From contig BJUT01000002.1 of assembly GCA_007988745.1 (NCBI GenBank), positions 62,001 to 126,000 of the forward strand: a DNA stretch of 64,000 nt. The letters run 5' to 3'. Positions 7,577 through 17,653 of this stretch are shown here, piece by piece. Within the stretch, counting starts at the first letter, position 1. Each line of letters opens with the position of its first letter. The notes below the pieces were generated by a model. It ran no database searches and was not told the DNA's origin. It saw only the letters and a program-made list of their open reading frames with translations. The translations under genes were made by a program, and so were the position numbers. This stretch comes from Pseudoalteromonas atlantica (GTDB taxonomy: Bacteria > Pseudomonadota > Gammaproteobacteria > Enterobacterales > Alteromonadaceae).

Positions 7577-9922
7577 ATGGTAAAAAGTGTACATAAATTT
7601 GGCGGCTCGAGCTTAAGCTCGGGCGAGCGCTATCAAAGTGTGGCAAAAATAATTATTGGCCACACACAGCCTGGCGATTGCGTGGTTGTATCTGCTGCGG
7701 GTAAAACCACCGATACATTGGTATCGCTGTGGCAAAGTTATCAACAACAAGATAAGCAAGCCGTTGCTGATATTTTGCTGCAATTGAGTAATCACCAAAC
7801 GGCATTAATTGAAGAGTTATTAAAAGCTGATGCTAAACACACGGTTTTAGCTGTGTTGGCGCAAGAGCTAAGTGACGTAGCAGAGCAAGCCAGCAAGCAG
7901 CAGTTACAAGAGGCAGCCTTACTGGCGCATGGTGAGCTGTGGTCTGCGCGATTATTAGCAGCCTATTTAACGCAATTAAACATTCAAGCGTGTGCTCATG
8001 ATGCTAGAGCGCTGTTTAGTGTAACAAGCGGGGAGCTTTTGCATGCGCAAAACAAACAGCAATGCAGCCAAGTTATTGATGCAAATAAAATTAACGTAGT
8101 AACAGGGTTTATCGCAGCAAGTGCTGATGGTAAAACAGTTACGCTTGGGCGCAATGGCAGTGATTACAGCGCCACCTTATTGGCCAATTATTGCGACGCA
8201 CAAAATGTATGTATTTGGACTGATACGCCAGGGGTGTTTAGTGCTGACCCACGTAAAGTTGAAAAGGCGATTAAGTACAACAAGGTGTGCCGTGAACAAG
8301 CTAACTTATTAGCTCGATTGGGTAACCCTGTGTTACATGCTAAAACGCTTTCGCCTTTAAAAAACAGTAATATTAAACTGGCTGTACGTAGTAGTTTTGA
8401 TGTGCAAACTGCCCCTACCGATATTGTAAAACAAGGCAAAGCTAAGCAAAAACGGTTTATTACTACATTACAAAACGTTGATTTACTGCTCGTTGAAGGC
8501 CTTAACGCGGGAGAAGTGGCGCATGTTAGCCAGCTTATTCAGCACAGCCTTCATCATTTTATACACAACGGCGATACATACTTAGTTGTGCCCGCGGGTG
8601 CAACGCATCAAGTAGTGAGTTATTTTGCTGGGCGAGCAAATATAAGCGAGTCTAATTTAAATGGCTGCGCGGTGGTTGCGCCTACGCAAGATGTTTATAC
8701 GCTAAGTACATTAGCGGCTGAGGTTTTAAATCAGCAGAGTATTCACCCTCGTTTTATTCATCAAGATACAGGCTATACATTGCTGTTAACGGATCAGTTA
8801 ATAGAAAGCGATGTACTTAGTTTATTGCACGAAAAATTAATTAATAAAGGCCAAGAAGTTGCTCTGGTTGTGGCTGGCTTAGGTAATGTAGGCGATGAAT
8901 TTTTAAGCCAGCTAGATGCTCAATTTAAGCGTTTGTCGGGCGATTATAGTATTAAGCTAGTTGGCTTAATTCGCTCGCAACATATGCTATTTAATGCCTC
9001 GGGTATTACGCTTGGGCAATGGAAAAAACAATGGCAGCATAATGCGGTTGCTTATGAGCAGGCGGATTTATTAAGTGCATTAAACGAACTTGATTACGAG
9101 CACAAAGTTGTTGTTGATATAACGGCAAGCGAGCAATTTAGCCAATTATACACCGACTTTGTAGAGCGAGACTGCCATTTAATAAGTGCTAACAAGTTCG
9201 CGGGCACTGCTGCATCTAGTTGGTATAACGCGCTGCGCCAAAGTATTAGCGAGCGTAATTTGCATTGGCGCTACAACACCAGTGTTGGGGCAGGATTGCC
9301 AATTAATTTTGCGTTGGCCGATTTACAAAATAGTGGCGATAAAATTACCCGTATTGAAGGTGTTTTCTCGGGGACACTCTCGTGGCTATGCAGTAAGTAC
9401 GATGGCAGTGTGGCATTTTCTGACCTTGTTCTTGAAGCGCAAAAAATGGGCTTTACAGAGCCTGATCCTCGCGAGGATTTATCGGGCCGGGATATGCAAC
9501 GTAAATTGCTGATACTTGCGCGCGAGCTTGGCATTGAATTAGATTTAGATGATATAAGCTTACAAGCATTAATGCCTGATGAGTTAGCGCAAGGTTCATG
9601 GGGTGACTTTTTAGCGAATAAAGATAAGCTAAATGCCTTTATTAAACACCATGCCGATGCGGCAAATGCTCAAGATGCTGTACTTAGGTATACCGGTTTA
9701 TTGGCATTAGAGCAGGGTAAAGTATCGGCGAAGGTAGGTATTACTTACGCGCCTAAAGGGGACGCCTTAGCTAACTTAACACCTGGCGATAATATCTTTG
9801 TTATTAATAGCCAGTGGTACAACGAAAACGCCTTAGTAATACAAGGCCCAGGGGCAGGCAAAGAAGTGACCGCCGCGGGCGTGCACTCTGATTTATATTG
9901 GTTAGTTAAAAACTTAAAATAG
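7577..9922 (+). CDS. metL: Bifunctional aspartokinase II / homoserine dehydrogenase II
   Basis: The 781-aa fusion catalyses the first and third steps of the aspartate pathway to homoserine. The N-terminal aspartokinase shows KFGGSSL near the start and the LGRNGSDYSATLLA block. A regulatory region follows, then a homoserine dehydrogenase domain with the NAD(P) motif VVAGLGNVGDEFLSQL, SANKFAG, and the catalytic GVFSGTLSWL and EPDPREDLSGRDM motifs. Size and order match E. coli MetL (810 aa). The ATG at 7577 has GGTGA 6 bp upstream (overlapping the metB stop); an in-frame TTG at 7571 is an alternative. Co-transcribed with metB; MetJ control is inferred from the upstream operator. Confidence 0.95.
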   Translation: MVKSVHKFGGSSLSSGERYQSVAKIIIGHTQPGDCVVVSAAGKTTDTLVSLWQSYQQQDKQAVADILLQLSNHQTALIEELLKADAKHTVLAVLAQELSDVAEQASKQQLQEAALLAHGELWSARLLAAYLTQLNIQACAHDARALFSVTSGELLHAQNKQQCSQVIDANKINVVTGFIAASADGKTVTLGRNGSDYSATLLANYCDAQNVCIWTDTPGVFSADPRKVEKAIKYNKVCREQANLLARLGNPVLHAKTLSPLKNSNIKLAVRSSFDVQTAPTDIVKQGKAKQKRFITTLQNVDLLLVEGLNAGEVAHVSQLIQHSLHHFIHNGDTYLVVPAGATHQVVSYFAGRANISESNLNGCAVVAPTQDVYTLSTLAAEVLNQQSIHPRFIHQDTGYTLLLTDQLIESDVLSLLHEKLINKGQEVALVVAGLGNVGDEFLSQLDAQFKRLSGDYSIKLVGLIRSQHMLFNASGITLGQWKKQWQHNAVAYEQADLLSALNELDYEHKVVVDITASEQFSQLYTDFVERDCHLISANKFAGTAASSWYNALRQSISERNLHWRYNTSVGAGLPINFALADLQNSGDKITRIEGVFSGTLSWLCSKYDGSVAFSDLVLEAQKMGFTEPDPREDLSGRDMQRKLLILARELGIELDLDDISLQALMPDELAQGSWGDFLANKDKLNAFIKHHADAANAQDAVLRYTGLLALEQGKVSAKVGITYAPKGDALANLTPGDNIFVINSQWYNENALVIQGPGAGKEVTAAGVHSDLYWLVKNLK

Positions 9923-9941
9923 CGCAGCAAATATTAATAGT

Positions 9942-9973
9942 AAAACGGCAGCTTGTGTAAGCTGCCGTTTTTG
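9942..9973. terminator. Bidirectional terminator between metL and mrcA
   Basis: A 13-bp stem AAAACGGCAGCTT/AAGCTGCCGTTTT with a GTGT loop has A and T flanks on the two sides, and sits between convergent genes. Confidence 0.9.
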
Positions 9974-9976
9974 TTT

Positions 9977-12493
9977 TTAGAATAACTCTTCTTCTGTTTT
10001 TGTATCTTCTTCAAAAATATGAGTTGGCTGAGACAGCACATATTTTGTAGGCGCAGTGCCTTTTTCAAAATATTCAAAGCGACTGGTGTAGTCGTTTTTA
10101 TGACTTAACAAACCTGTTTTTAAATCGATACGAATTGAAACTAGCCCTTCAGGAGGCTCTATTGGCGCCTCTGGTGTGCCCTCAAGCGCCACTTTCATAA
10201 AATCAACCCAAGCAGGTTGTGCCGTTTTGGCGCCCGATTCAGCGCCAGAGATTTGGCTGCTATCTAGGTTGTTATTATAGGTGGAGCGCCCTAACGAGTT
10301 ACCTGGGTTGTCAAAACCAACCCATACAGACGTTACTACATTGCGGTTAAAGCCGCTAAACCAAGTATCAACAGAGTCATTGGTTGTGCCTGTTTTACCC
10401 GATAGATCGCGTCTATCTAATGCTTGCGCACGCCAACCTGTCCCGCTCCAGCCTGTTTTATGGGGCCAGCTACCGCCACCCCAAACTGCGCTGTGCATTG
10501 CTTCAGCAATTAAAAAAGCATTTTGCTTTGAAATAACACGCGGTGCACAACGTGCTTGCGTGGCTGTATCATCTTTTAAGTCGGTATCTAGGTTATTGTT
10601 GGCAAAGCTATCCATTTCTTGAGAAACGGGTAATAGCTCGTCTTCATCGCAAGCAAGAGCCGGGTTTGCATTAAATAGTACATTGCCATAGGCATCTTGA
10701 ATTTCAGATATAAAGTAAGGTTCAATTAAGTGACCGCCATTAGCAAATGCGCTCATGCCGCGAGCAAGCTCTAATGGCGTGATTGATGCACTCCCTAATG
10801 CTAACGATTCACTGCGGTTAATATCAGCATCTTTAAAACCAAACTTAAGCAAGTGATCGGCGGTGCGTTGTAACCCTACACCGCGCAGTAAGCGCACAGA
10901 AATAACGTTTTTAGATTGTGCAAGTGCACGGCGAATACGTATGGGGCCATTATAAACTGCTGGGCTGTTTTTTGGTCGCCACGCTACACCTAAACTTTTA
11001 TCCCACTGGTTTATTGGCGCATCGTTTAAAATAGAGGCTAATGTATAGCCATTTTCGAGCGCAGCAGAATAAATAAAGGGTTTAATATTAGAGCCAACTT
11101 GGCGTTTAGCTTGTACCGCTCGGTTGTATTGGCTTTGCTCAAAACTGTAACCGCCTACTATAGCTTTAATACGACCATCTTGTGGGTCGAGTGAAACAAG
11201 TGCACTGGCAGCTTCTGGTATTTGGCTTAGTAGGTAAGTGTTGTCGTTATTTTTACGCAGCCATATTTGCATGCCAGGGGTAAGAATGTCAGTAGCAGCT
11301 TTAGGGGCAAAACTTTGGCGGTAGCGAGTAATGTATTTGCGCGCCCATTTTAAATTATCCCAATCAAGTGTGGTGCGCTGGCCATTTTTTAAAATAACGT
11401 CAGCGGTTTTCTCTGTCACATTTAACACCACGCCAGCATGCAAGTCAGCCATTTCTTTAACAGGTTTTAGCTTTTCTATAATTTGCTGCTCAGTTAAGGC
11501 GGGCTGTGTTTCTGGATCCCACAACACGTCTACAGGCCCACGAAAGCCATGACGCATATCGTAGTTATGTAAATTATTAACTAAAGCTGTTTGTGCAGCC
11601 TTTTGAACTTTAGACTCCACAGAGGTAAATATCTTAAAGCCAGAGTTATATGCTTTTTCTACACCGTAGCGCTCAACCATCTCAGCACGAACCATCTCAG
11701 AGATATAAGGGGCGTAAAGGTCTATTTCAGCACCGTGAAAATAAGCAGTGATAGGCTGGTTAGCCGCGTCGTTGTATTGTTTTTGCGTAATATAGTTTTC
11801 AGTAAGCAAGCGACCAAGCACTACATTACGGCGTGCTTTAGCTCTAATTGGGTTACGAATTGGGTTAAGCGCCGAAGGGGCTTTAGGTAAGCCGGCAATC
11901 ATTGCCATTTGTGCAAGAGTGAGGTCTTTTAGCTCTTTGCCATAGTAAACTTGAGCAGCAGCCCCAATACCAAATGCACGATTACCTAGTTCTATTTTAT
12001 TAAGATACAGCTCAAGAATTTCGTCTTTTGTTAATACACTTTCAATATGTAGAGCTATAAAAATCTCTTTAACTTTACGAATATACGCTTTTTCTCGTGT
12101 TAAAAAGAAGTTACGAGCAAGCTGCATAGTAATGGTACTCGCGCCTTGTTTTTTCTCACCTGTTGAAATTAACACAATAGCAGAGCGGACAATACCAATA
12201 GGGTCTATACCAATATGGTCATAAAAACGGTTGTCTTCTGTGGCTAAGAAGGCATTAATTAAAGGTTGAGGTATTTCGTCTATAGTAACGGGGATGCGGC
12301 GTTTTTCACCAAATTGATTAATTAAGAGTCCATCTTTGGTAAAGACTTGCATAGGGGTTTGTAATTGCACGTCTTTTAAAACTTGCACACTGGGGATATC
12401 AGGTTTAACGTAATAATAAAGGCTGATTAAAGTGATCAGACCAAATAACGTGCAAATGATAAAAAATTGTAATGTTCGTTTTAATAAAATCAC
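9977..12493 (-). CDS. mrcA: Penicillin-binding protein 1A (bifunctional peptidoglycan synthase)
   Basis: This 838-aa class A PBP is anchored by one N-terminal membrane segment (residues about 6-27). The glycosyltransferase (GT51) domain carries the catalytic Glu in FLATEDNRFYDHIG and the QGASTITMQLARN motif. The PBP1A-type OB-like insert follows. The transpeptidase has SNIK (SxxK, near residue 466), SKNVIS and KTGTT (near 698). It polymerises and crosslinks peptidoglycan on the periplasmic face. E. coli PBP1A is 850 aa. It is divergent from pilMNOPQ, the usual gammaproteobacterial arrangement. Confidence 0.96.
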   Translation of the reverse strand: MILLKRTLQFFIICTLFGLITLISLYYYVKPDIPSVQVLKDVQLQTPMQVFTKDGLLINQFGEKRRIPVTIDEIPQPLINAFLATEDNRFYDHIGIDPIGIVRSAIVLISTGEKKQGASTITMQLARNFFLTREKAYIRKVKEIFIALHIESVLTKDEILELYLNKIELGNRAFGIGAAAQVYYGKELKDLTLAQMAMIAGLPKAPSALNPIRNPIRAKARRNVVLGRLLTENYITQKQYNDAANQPITAYFHGAEIDLYAPYISEMVRAEMVERYGVEKAYNSGFKIFTSVESKVQKAAQTALVNNLHNYDMRHGFRGPVDVLWDPETQPALTEQQIIEKLKPVKEMADLHAGVVLNVTEKTADVILKNGQRTTLDWDNLKWARKYITRYRQSFAPKAATDILTPGMQIWLRKNNDNTYLLSQIPEAASALVSLDPQDGRIKAIVGGYSFEQSQYNRAVQAKRQVGSNIKPFIYSAALENGYTLASILNDAPINQWDKSLGVAWRPKNSPAVYNGPIRIRRALAQSKNVISVRLLRGVGLQRTADHLLKFGFKDADINRSESLALGSASITPLELARGMSAFANGGHLIEPYFISEIQDAYGNVLFNANPALACDEDELLPVSQEMDSFANNNLDTDLKDDTATQARCAPRVISKQNAFLIAEAMHSAVWGGGSWPHKTGWSGTGWRAQALDRRDLSGKTGTTNDSVDTWFSGFNRNVVTSVWVGFDNPGNSLGRSTYNNNLDSSQISGAESGAKTAQPAWVDFMKVALEGTPEAPIEPPEGLVSIRIDLKTGLLSHKNDYTSRFEYFEKGTAPTKYVLSQPTHIFEEDTKTEEELF

Positions 12494-12624
12494 TTATATT
12501 TCCCTAAATGGACTCCCAATTGCGAGTTTAGACTGCTAGTATATATTGATTAAAAAATGAATAATATTTTTTACTAAAAAAATTATAACTTGTTTATTAT
12601 TAAAACAAAGGTCAAGTTGCAAAC

Positions 12625-13704
12625 ATGCTAAGTCAACTATTTCAAAAGCCATCCACTGCGATGGTCGGAATTGATATCGGATCGCACTCTATCAAAGCAG
12701 TGCTTTTAAGTGAAATTGAAACGGGATTTCGACTAGAAGCACTTGCAATTGAACCTATGCCAAAAGGCGCAATGAGCGAGCGCTCTATTCAGGATATTGA
12801 AGCAATTGGTAACATAATTACAAAATTAAAAAGAAAACTACCAAAATCTTTAAAATCAGCGGCAGTGGCTGTATCAGGGCAAACCGTTATCACTAAAGTT
12901 ATTTTTATGGATGTTTCATTAAGTGACGCTGAATTAGAGTCGCAAATTGAAATAGAAGCTGACAGCTTAATACCTTACCCCCTTGATGAAGTGAGTTTAG
13001 ATTTTGAAAAGCTCTCTACCAACGAAGCCGATCCGAGTAAAATGAATGTGTTGTTATCTGCTGCACGTACAGAAAGTGTTGAAGCCCGTGTGGGCGCACT
13101 TGAGGCGGCAAACTTAACCGCTAAAGTGGTTGATGTTGAAAGCTATGCGTTAAGTAGAGCAATGGATGTGTATTATCAGCAATTACCAAGTGACGCCTTT
13201 AATAAGTGTGTTGCTGTGGTAGATATTGGCGCTGTTTTAATGTTGGTCAGTGTTGTTCAAGCAGGTGAAACAATTTATACCCGTGACCAAGTGTTTGGTG
13301 GCGACCAATACACTAACAGCATTGTGTCTTACTATAATAAAGGCTTTGATGAGGCTGAAATAGGCAAAACAACGGGTGACTTACCCCCTAATTATACTTT
13401 TGAAGTGCTGGCACCGTTTCAAACATCATTATTGCAACAAGTGCGCCGTGCGGTACAAATGTTTTTAACAACCACAGGTAAAGATCAAGTAGATTATATT
13501 GTGCTAACCGGCGGTACATCGATGATTGACGGTTTAGATAGGTTGTTAATTGAAGAGCTAGGTATTCATGCTGTGGTTGCTGAACCATTTGCAAATATGG
13601 AAGTTTCGCCAAAAGTAGACAGAAATGTAATGCAGCGAAATAGAACGCAGTTTGCAATTGCTACTGGTTTGGCATTAAGGAGCTTTTCATCATGCCACAT
13701 ATAA
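12625..13704 (+). CDS. pilM: PilM, actin-like cytoplasmic type IV pilus assembly protein
   Basis: This 359-aa protein has the FtsA/actin-like fold signatures: VGIDIGSHSIKAVLL near the N-terminus, VVDIGA at mid-protein, and VLTGGTSMIDGLDRLL near the C-terminus. PilM sits on the cytoplasmic face of the inner membrane and binds the N-terminal tail of PilN, coupling the cytoplasmic ATPases to the PilNOP alignment complex. It is the first gene of pilMNOPQ and overlaps pilN by 13 bp. The 131-bp intergenic region shared with mrcA should hold divergent promoters. Confidence 0.96.
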   Translation: MLSQLFQKPSTAMVGIDIGSHSIKAVLLSEIETGFRLEALAIEPMPKGAMSERSIQDIEAIGNIITKLKRKLPKSLKSAAVAVSGQTVITKVIFMDVSLSDAELESQIEIEADSLIPYPLDEVSLDFEKLSTNEADPSKMNVLLSAARTESVEARVGALEAANLTAKVVDVESYALSRAMDVYYQQLPSDAFNKCVAVVDIGAVLMLVSVVQAGETIYTRDQVFGGDQYTNSIVSYYNKGFDEAEIGKTTGDLPPNYTFEVLAPFQTSLLQQVRRAVQMFLTTTGKDQVDYIVLTGGTSMIDGLDRLLIEELGIHAVVAEPFANMEVSPKVDRNVMQRNRTQFAIATGLALRSFSSCHI

Positions 13705-14264
13705 ATCTACTGCCGTGGCGAGAGCTACAGCGTGAAGAATCAAAAAAGAAATTTATAACAATTTTAGTTGCGGTTGTTATTGGCTGTTTTGCAAGTATGT
13801 ACTTACTTAGCTCTTTTTACGCGGGTTTAAAAGATGGCCAAAATTTAAAAAATAATTATCTAAGCTCAGAAATAAGCATGCTTGATAAAAAAATCAGTGA
13901 AATTAGAAATCTTGATAAGCGAAAAGAAAATTTACAACAACGTATGCGATTAATTGAAGAGCTACAAAGCAGCCGTAATTTAGGTACTCAAATTATGGAT
14001 GAAGTAGCTAAAATTGTACCTCAAGGCGTGTATTTAACTAAGCTTGAGCGCCGCGGTAGTCAAATACATGTGCTAGGGCGTAGTGAATCAAACAATCGTT
14101 TATCTACTATGCTGCGTCAGGTGCAAGGCTCATATTTATTAGAAAGACCTACCATGCAAGGCATTGTGGCAGGCGATCAAACATCACGGTTACTCAGTGA
14201 TTTTAATATGGAGTTTTACGTAAAACCATTTGATGAAATTGGTGAGGTAAGTGATGAACCTTGA
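13692..14264 (+). CDS. pilN: PilN, inner-membrane type IV pilus alignment protein
   Basis: The 190-aa protein starts MPHINLLPWRE, the conserved INLLPWR motif that docks into PilM. One membrane segment (about 24-46) is followed by a coiled coil (about 60-95) and a small periplasmic ferredoxin-like domain. PilN and PilO form heterodimers that link PilM to PilP. It overlaps both pilM and pilO, implying translational coupling. Confidence 0.95.
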   Translation: MPHINLLPWRELQREESKKKFITILVAVVIGCFASMYLLSSFYAGLKDGQNLKNNYLSSEISMLDKKISEIRNLDKRKENLQQRMRLIEELQSSRNLGTQIMDEVAKIVPQGVYLTKLERRGSQIHVLGRSESNNRLSTMLRQVQGSYLLERPTMQGIVAGDQTSRLLSDFNMEFYVKPFDEIGEVSDEP

Positions 14265-14859
14265 TTTAAAAGCCTTAAATGAAATAGATTGGAATGAAAT
14301 TGAGCTCGACAACATTGGCGAGTGGCCCGTTGCAGTAAAAGCAATTTGTTGCTTATTTATAGCCGGTTTAGTGTTGTTTTTTAGTTACAGCCTATTGGTA
14401 TCTGATGAAATAGATAGCTATCACAGCGCGGTAGCTAAAGAAGTAGAGCTGCGCAGTACCTACAGAACAAAGTATGCCGTAGCCAGTAAGCTTGATATAT
14501 ACCGCCAGCAAATGGTTGAAATGGAAGATAAGTTTTCACAACTACTAAAGCGATTACCTACCTCAAATGAAACCCCAGGCCTGTTAGACGATTTATCTTA
14601 TGTAGGTACTACTAGCGGTTTAACATTTTTGAAAATTGGCTGGTTACCTGAAGTCGAAAAAGAGTTTTATACTGAGTTGCCAATTAAAATTGAAGTAATA
14701 GGCACTTACCATGAATTTGGTGAATTTGTAGGAAAAGTAGCCCAATTACCACGAATTGTAAGTTTACATGACTTTTCGATTGTATCATCTGGCGAAAAGC
14801 AACTAACATTCAGTGTGGTAGCAAAAACATATCGTTATGAAGAAGGGGTTAAAAAGTGA
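14254..14859 (+). CDS. pilO: PilO, inner-membrane type IV pilus alignment protein
   Basis: The 201-aa bitopic protein has a short acidic cytoplasmic N-terminus, a membrane helix (about 30-50), a coiled coil (about 60-100) and a periplasmic domain containing the LPIKIEVIGTYHEFGEFV segment typical of PilO. It partners PilN and PilP. The start is the ATG at 14254; an in-frame GTG immediately upstream (14251) is possible. The 3' end overlaps pilP by 4 bp (GTGA). Confidence 0.95.
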   Translation: MNLDLKALNEIDWNEIELDNIGEWPVAVKAICCLFIAGLVLFFSYSLLVSDEIDSYHSAVAKEVELRSTYRTKYAVASKLDIYRQQMVEMEDKFSQLLKRLPTSNETPGLLDDLSYVGTTSGLTFLKIGWLPEVEKEFYTELPIKIEVIGTYHEFGEFVGKVAQLPRIVSLHDFSIVSSGEKQLTFSVVAKTYRYEEGVKK

Positions 14860-15392
14860 GATTAGTCCCTTTATTATCATTGTCAGTTTTATTGTTGGCA
14901 GGTTGTAACGACGATACGTCTGAGCAAAAAGAATTTATTGACCAAGTTAAGGCCAGCACCACGCCTAAAGTTGAGGAAATACCTGAATTAACGCAGTTTG
15001 AACATTTTGAATATAATGCATCGCAGTTACGTAGTCCTTTTGTGGCTCCGCAGCCTGAAATTATTCAAAATAAACTAACGCAAATTAAAAATTGTTTACA
15101 CCCTGACCCTGATAGAGTGAGAGAGCCACTAGAAAAGTACCCGCTCGATAACCTATCAATGAAAGGTACATTAGGCTCTAACGGGCAAATGTGGGCACTG
15201 ATCACCGCAGCGGATGAAACGCTGCATAGGGTAACGGTAAATAATTACTTAGGGACGTATGACGGTAAAGTTAAGTCTGTAAGTAGTGATTATGTAGAAC
15301 TAGTTGAATTAATCCCTGATGGGTCGGGTTGTTGGAAAGAGCGGCTGACTAAATTGGAAATGTTAGAGGCGGCAAATAATGGCGCAAATTAA
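14856..15392 (+). CDS. pilP: PilP, type IV pilus inner-membrane lipoprotein
   Basis: The 178-aa lipoprotein has a signal peptide ending in the lipobox LLAGC (Cys17). A flexible linker leads to a C-terminal beta domain with the LRSPF motif and LDNLSMKGTLG, which contact PilNO and the PilQ N-domains. It bridges the inner-membrane complex to the secretin. It starts with a GTG overlapping the pilO stop and ends 14 bp inside the pilQ reading frame. Confidence 0.95.
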   Translation: MRLVPLLSLSVLLLAGCNDDTSEQKEFIDQVKASTTPKVEEIPELTQFEHFEYNASQLRSPFVAPQPEIIQNKLTQIKNCLHPDPDRVREPLEKYPLDNLSMKGTLGSNGQMWALITAADETLHRVTVNNYLGTYDGKVKSVSSDYVELVELIPDGSGCWKERLTKLEMLEAANNGAN

Positions 15393-17469
15393 TAATAAAA
15401 AAGGTAAAACACACATGCATAAGGATGTACTTTGGCATCATCGTTTTCAAACGGTGTTATTTGTCATATTGGCTCTTTTTGTCGCAAAAACAGCCAGTGC
15501 AGCGCCGCTACTTTATGATGTACGTTATAACCCCTTGCTAAAAGGCGAGACAGAGTTACAACTTGTATTTGACGAAGAGCTAACACAACAACCTAAAATT
15601 CAAGTACACAACACACCAGCGCGCATAGAAATGCTATTTGACGGTGCAGAACTAGAACAGGGCCTTGAAAATGTGCCGGTCGATCACGCAGGTATAAACA
15701 GTGTAAGCAGCGTACTGACAGAGCAAGGCTTAAAAGTTACGGTAAATTTAGAGCGTTTAAAAATATACGAAACACAAGTTAATAATAACTTAGTGTCGTT
15801 GCGCGTATCTGATAACCCGCTTACTGAACAAGCTTCTGATGAAAGCAGCAATGGTTATGATGCCTCAAGCGCTTATATTAATCGGATTCAATCTATTGAT
15901 TTTCGCCGTGGTGAAAAAGGCGAAGCAAAAGTTTTAGTATTTTTACAAGACACGCAAGCTGCAATAGAAGTACATGAAAGTGGTGGAAAAATAATTGCAG
16001 AGTTTCATCACACAGATATTTTAGACGACTTACTGTATGAATTAGATGTGCTAGATTTTGGTACTGTAGTAAGTACCATTGAGACCTTTAAAGAAGATAG
16101 CTTAAGCCGTCTAGTTATTGAGCCTAATGCTGCTTTTACCTTTACCTACCAGCAAATAGATAACATTTTAACGTTAACAATTGAAAAAGATGAAACGCAA
16201 AATGCCTATTTAGATGGCGGCAAAGAATATCAAGGTCGTCCAATGACCTTAAACTTCCAAGATATTTCGGTTAGAGCTGTACTGCAAATCATAGCGGGTT
16301 ATAACGAGTTTAACTTAGTAACGAGTGACTCCGTAACCGGCAATATTACGCTTCGTTTAGATGGCGTTCCATGGGATCAGGCTTTAGACGTTGTACTACG
16401 TATTAAAGGCCTTGATAAGCGTATGGATGGCTCTATATTGATGGTTGCCCCAGCTGAAGAACTCGCTGCACGTGAAGCTAAAGATTTATTAGCAAAACAA
16501 AAGGTCGAGGATTTAGAGCCGCTTTACAGTGAGTATATTCGTTTAAACTACGCTAAGGCTGAAGATTTTGCGGATTTACTGAAAACCGATACTAACAGCA
16601 TCATTTCTGCCCGAGGCAGTGTATCGGTTGACCAGCGTACCAATACATTACTTATTAAAGATACAGCGAAGAGCATTGAGAGTATTCGCCGTATGATTGA
16701 AACACTCGATATTCCAGTGCAACAGGTTGTTATTGAATCACGTATGGTAACAGTGCGCGATAACGTCACAGAAGATTTAGGCGTGCGTTGGGGATTTAGT
16801 GATCAACAAGATAGCGATGGTATCTCTGGCTCGCTTGAAGGAGCTGAGTCTATCTCAAATGGCACTATTCCTGATTTATCAGACCGTCTTAATGTAAACC
16901 TACCTATTACTAACCCTGCGGCAAGTATTGGTTTACACATAGCTAAGTTGGCTAATGGCACTTTAATTGATTTAGAGCTAAGTGCTTTAGAAGAAGAAAA
17001 TAAAGGTGAGATTATTGCGAGCCCGCGCATTACTGCAGCTAATCAGCAAAAAGCACGTATTGAGCAAGGTACTGAAATCCCCTATACCGAATCGGCCTCA
17101 AGTGGTGCTACTACTGTAAGCTTTAAAAAAGCGGTATTGAGCCTTGAGGTTACACCGCATATAACGCCTGATAACAAAGTTATTTTAGACTTAGTTATTA
17201 CACAAGATACTCGTGGCGAAACGGTTCAAACCGGAACAGGTGAAGCAGTTTCGATAGACACTCAACAAATTGAAACACAAGTGCTGGTTGATAACGGCCA
17301 AACCGTTGTGCTGGGTGGTATTTTTCAGCAGCAAATAATTAATACCACAAATAAAGTACCTGTACTTGGTGATATTCCATATGTTGGACGCTTATTTAAG
17401 AGCACCAGCGAGTTTAATGAGAAACGTGAATTACTTATTTTCGTGACACCGAAAATACAAATAGACTAA
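15379..17469 (+). CDS. pilQ: PilQ, outer-membrane secretin of the type IV pilus
   Basis: The 696-aa secretin forms the outer-membrane channel for the pilus fibre. A signal peptide ends at about residue 42 (VAKTASA-A). Two AMIN-type beta domains follow, then the STN/N0 domain (LNFQDISVRAVLQIIAGYN), an N1 domain (YIRLNYAKAEDFADLL), and the secretin core with VIESRMVTV, SPRITAANQQKARIEQG, and the C-terminal VPVLGDIPYVGRLFKS signature. The start at 15379 has a GAGG site; a Met at 15415 would give a more ordinary signal peptide and is a fair alternative. Confidence 0.95.
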   Translation: MAQINNKKGKTHMHKDVLWHHRFQTVLFVILALFVAKTASAAPLLYDVRYNPLLKGETELQLVFDEELTQQPKIQVHNTPARIEMLFDGAELEQGLENVPVDHAGINSVSSVLTEQGLKVTVNLERLKIYETQVNNNLVSLRVSDNPLTEQASDESSNGYDASSAYINRIQSIDFRRGEKGEAKVLVFLQDTQAAIEVHESGGKIIAEFHHTDILDDLLYELDVLDFGTVVSTIETFKEDSLSRLVIEPNAAFTFTYQQIDNILTLTIEKDETQNAYLDGGKEYQGRPMTLNFQDISVRAVLQIIAGYNEFNLVTSDSVTGNITLRLDGVPWDQALDVVLRIKGLDKRMDGSILMVAPAEELAAREAKDLLAKQKVEDLEPLYSEYIRLNYAKAEDFADLLKTDTNSIISARGSVSVDQRTNTLLIKDTAKSIESIRRMIETLDIPVQQVVIESRMVTVRDNVTEDLGVRWGFSDQQDSDGISGSLEGAESISNGTIPDLSDRLNVNLPITNPAASIGLHIAKLANGTLIDLELSALEEENKGEIIASPRITAANQQKARIEQGTEIPYTESASSGATTVSFKKAVLSLEVTPHITPDNKVILDLVITQDTRGETVQTGTGEAVSIDTQQIETQVLVDNGQTVVLGGIFQQQIINTTNKVPVLGDIPYVGRLFKSTSEFNEKRELLIFVTPKIQID

Positions 17470-17547
17470 AATTTAGTGGTTTTATGTTCGTCAACGAGTG
17501 TTTATTGATAATAATTGCTCGTTATATGGCTTTTTATTGTAATAGAC

Positions 17548-17577
17548 TTGAAATACCCGGCCAATTACTGAGATAAT
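17548..17577 (+). promoter_or_regulatory. Possible sigma-70 promoter for aroK-aroB-damX-dam
   Basis: TTGAAA (17548-17553) and GATAAT (17572-17577) are spaced by 18 bp in the 184-bp gap between pilQ and aroK. Motif match only. Confidence 0.45.
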
Positions 17578-17653
17578 CCCCTCCTTAATTTTGGGGCCAG
17601 GTCGTTAGGCGGGGTTTTATTTCAAATTTTAGAGTTCGTTTGTACTAAAAGAT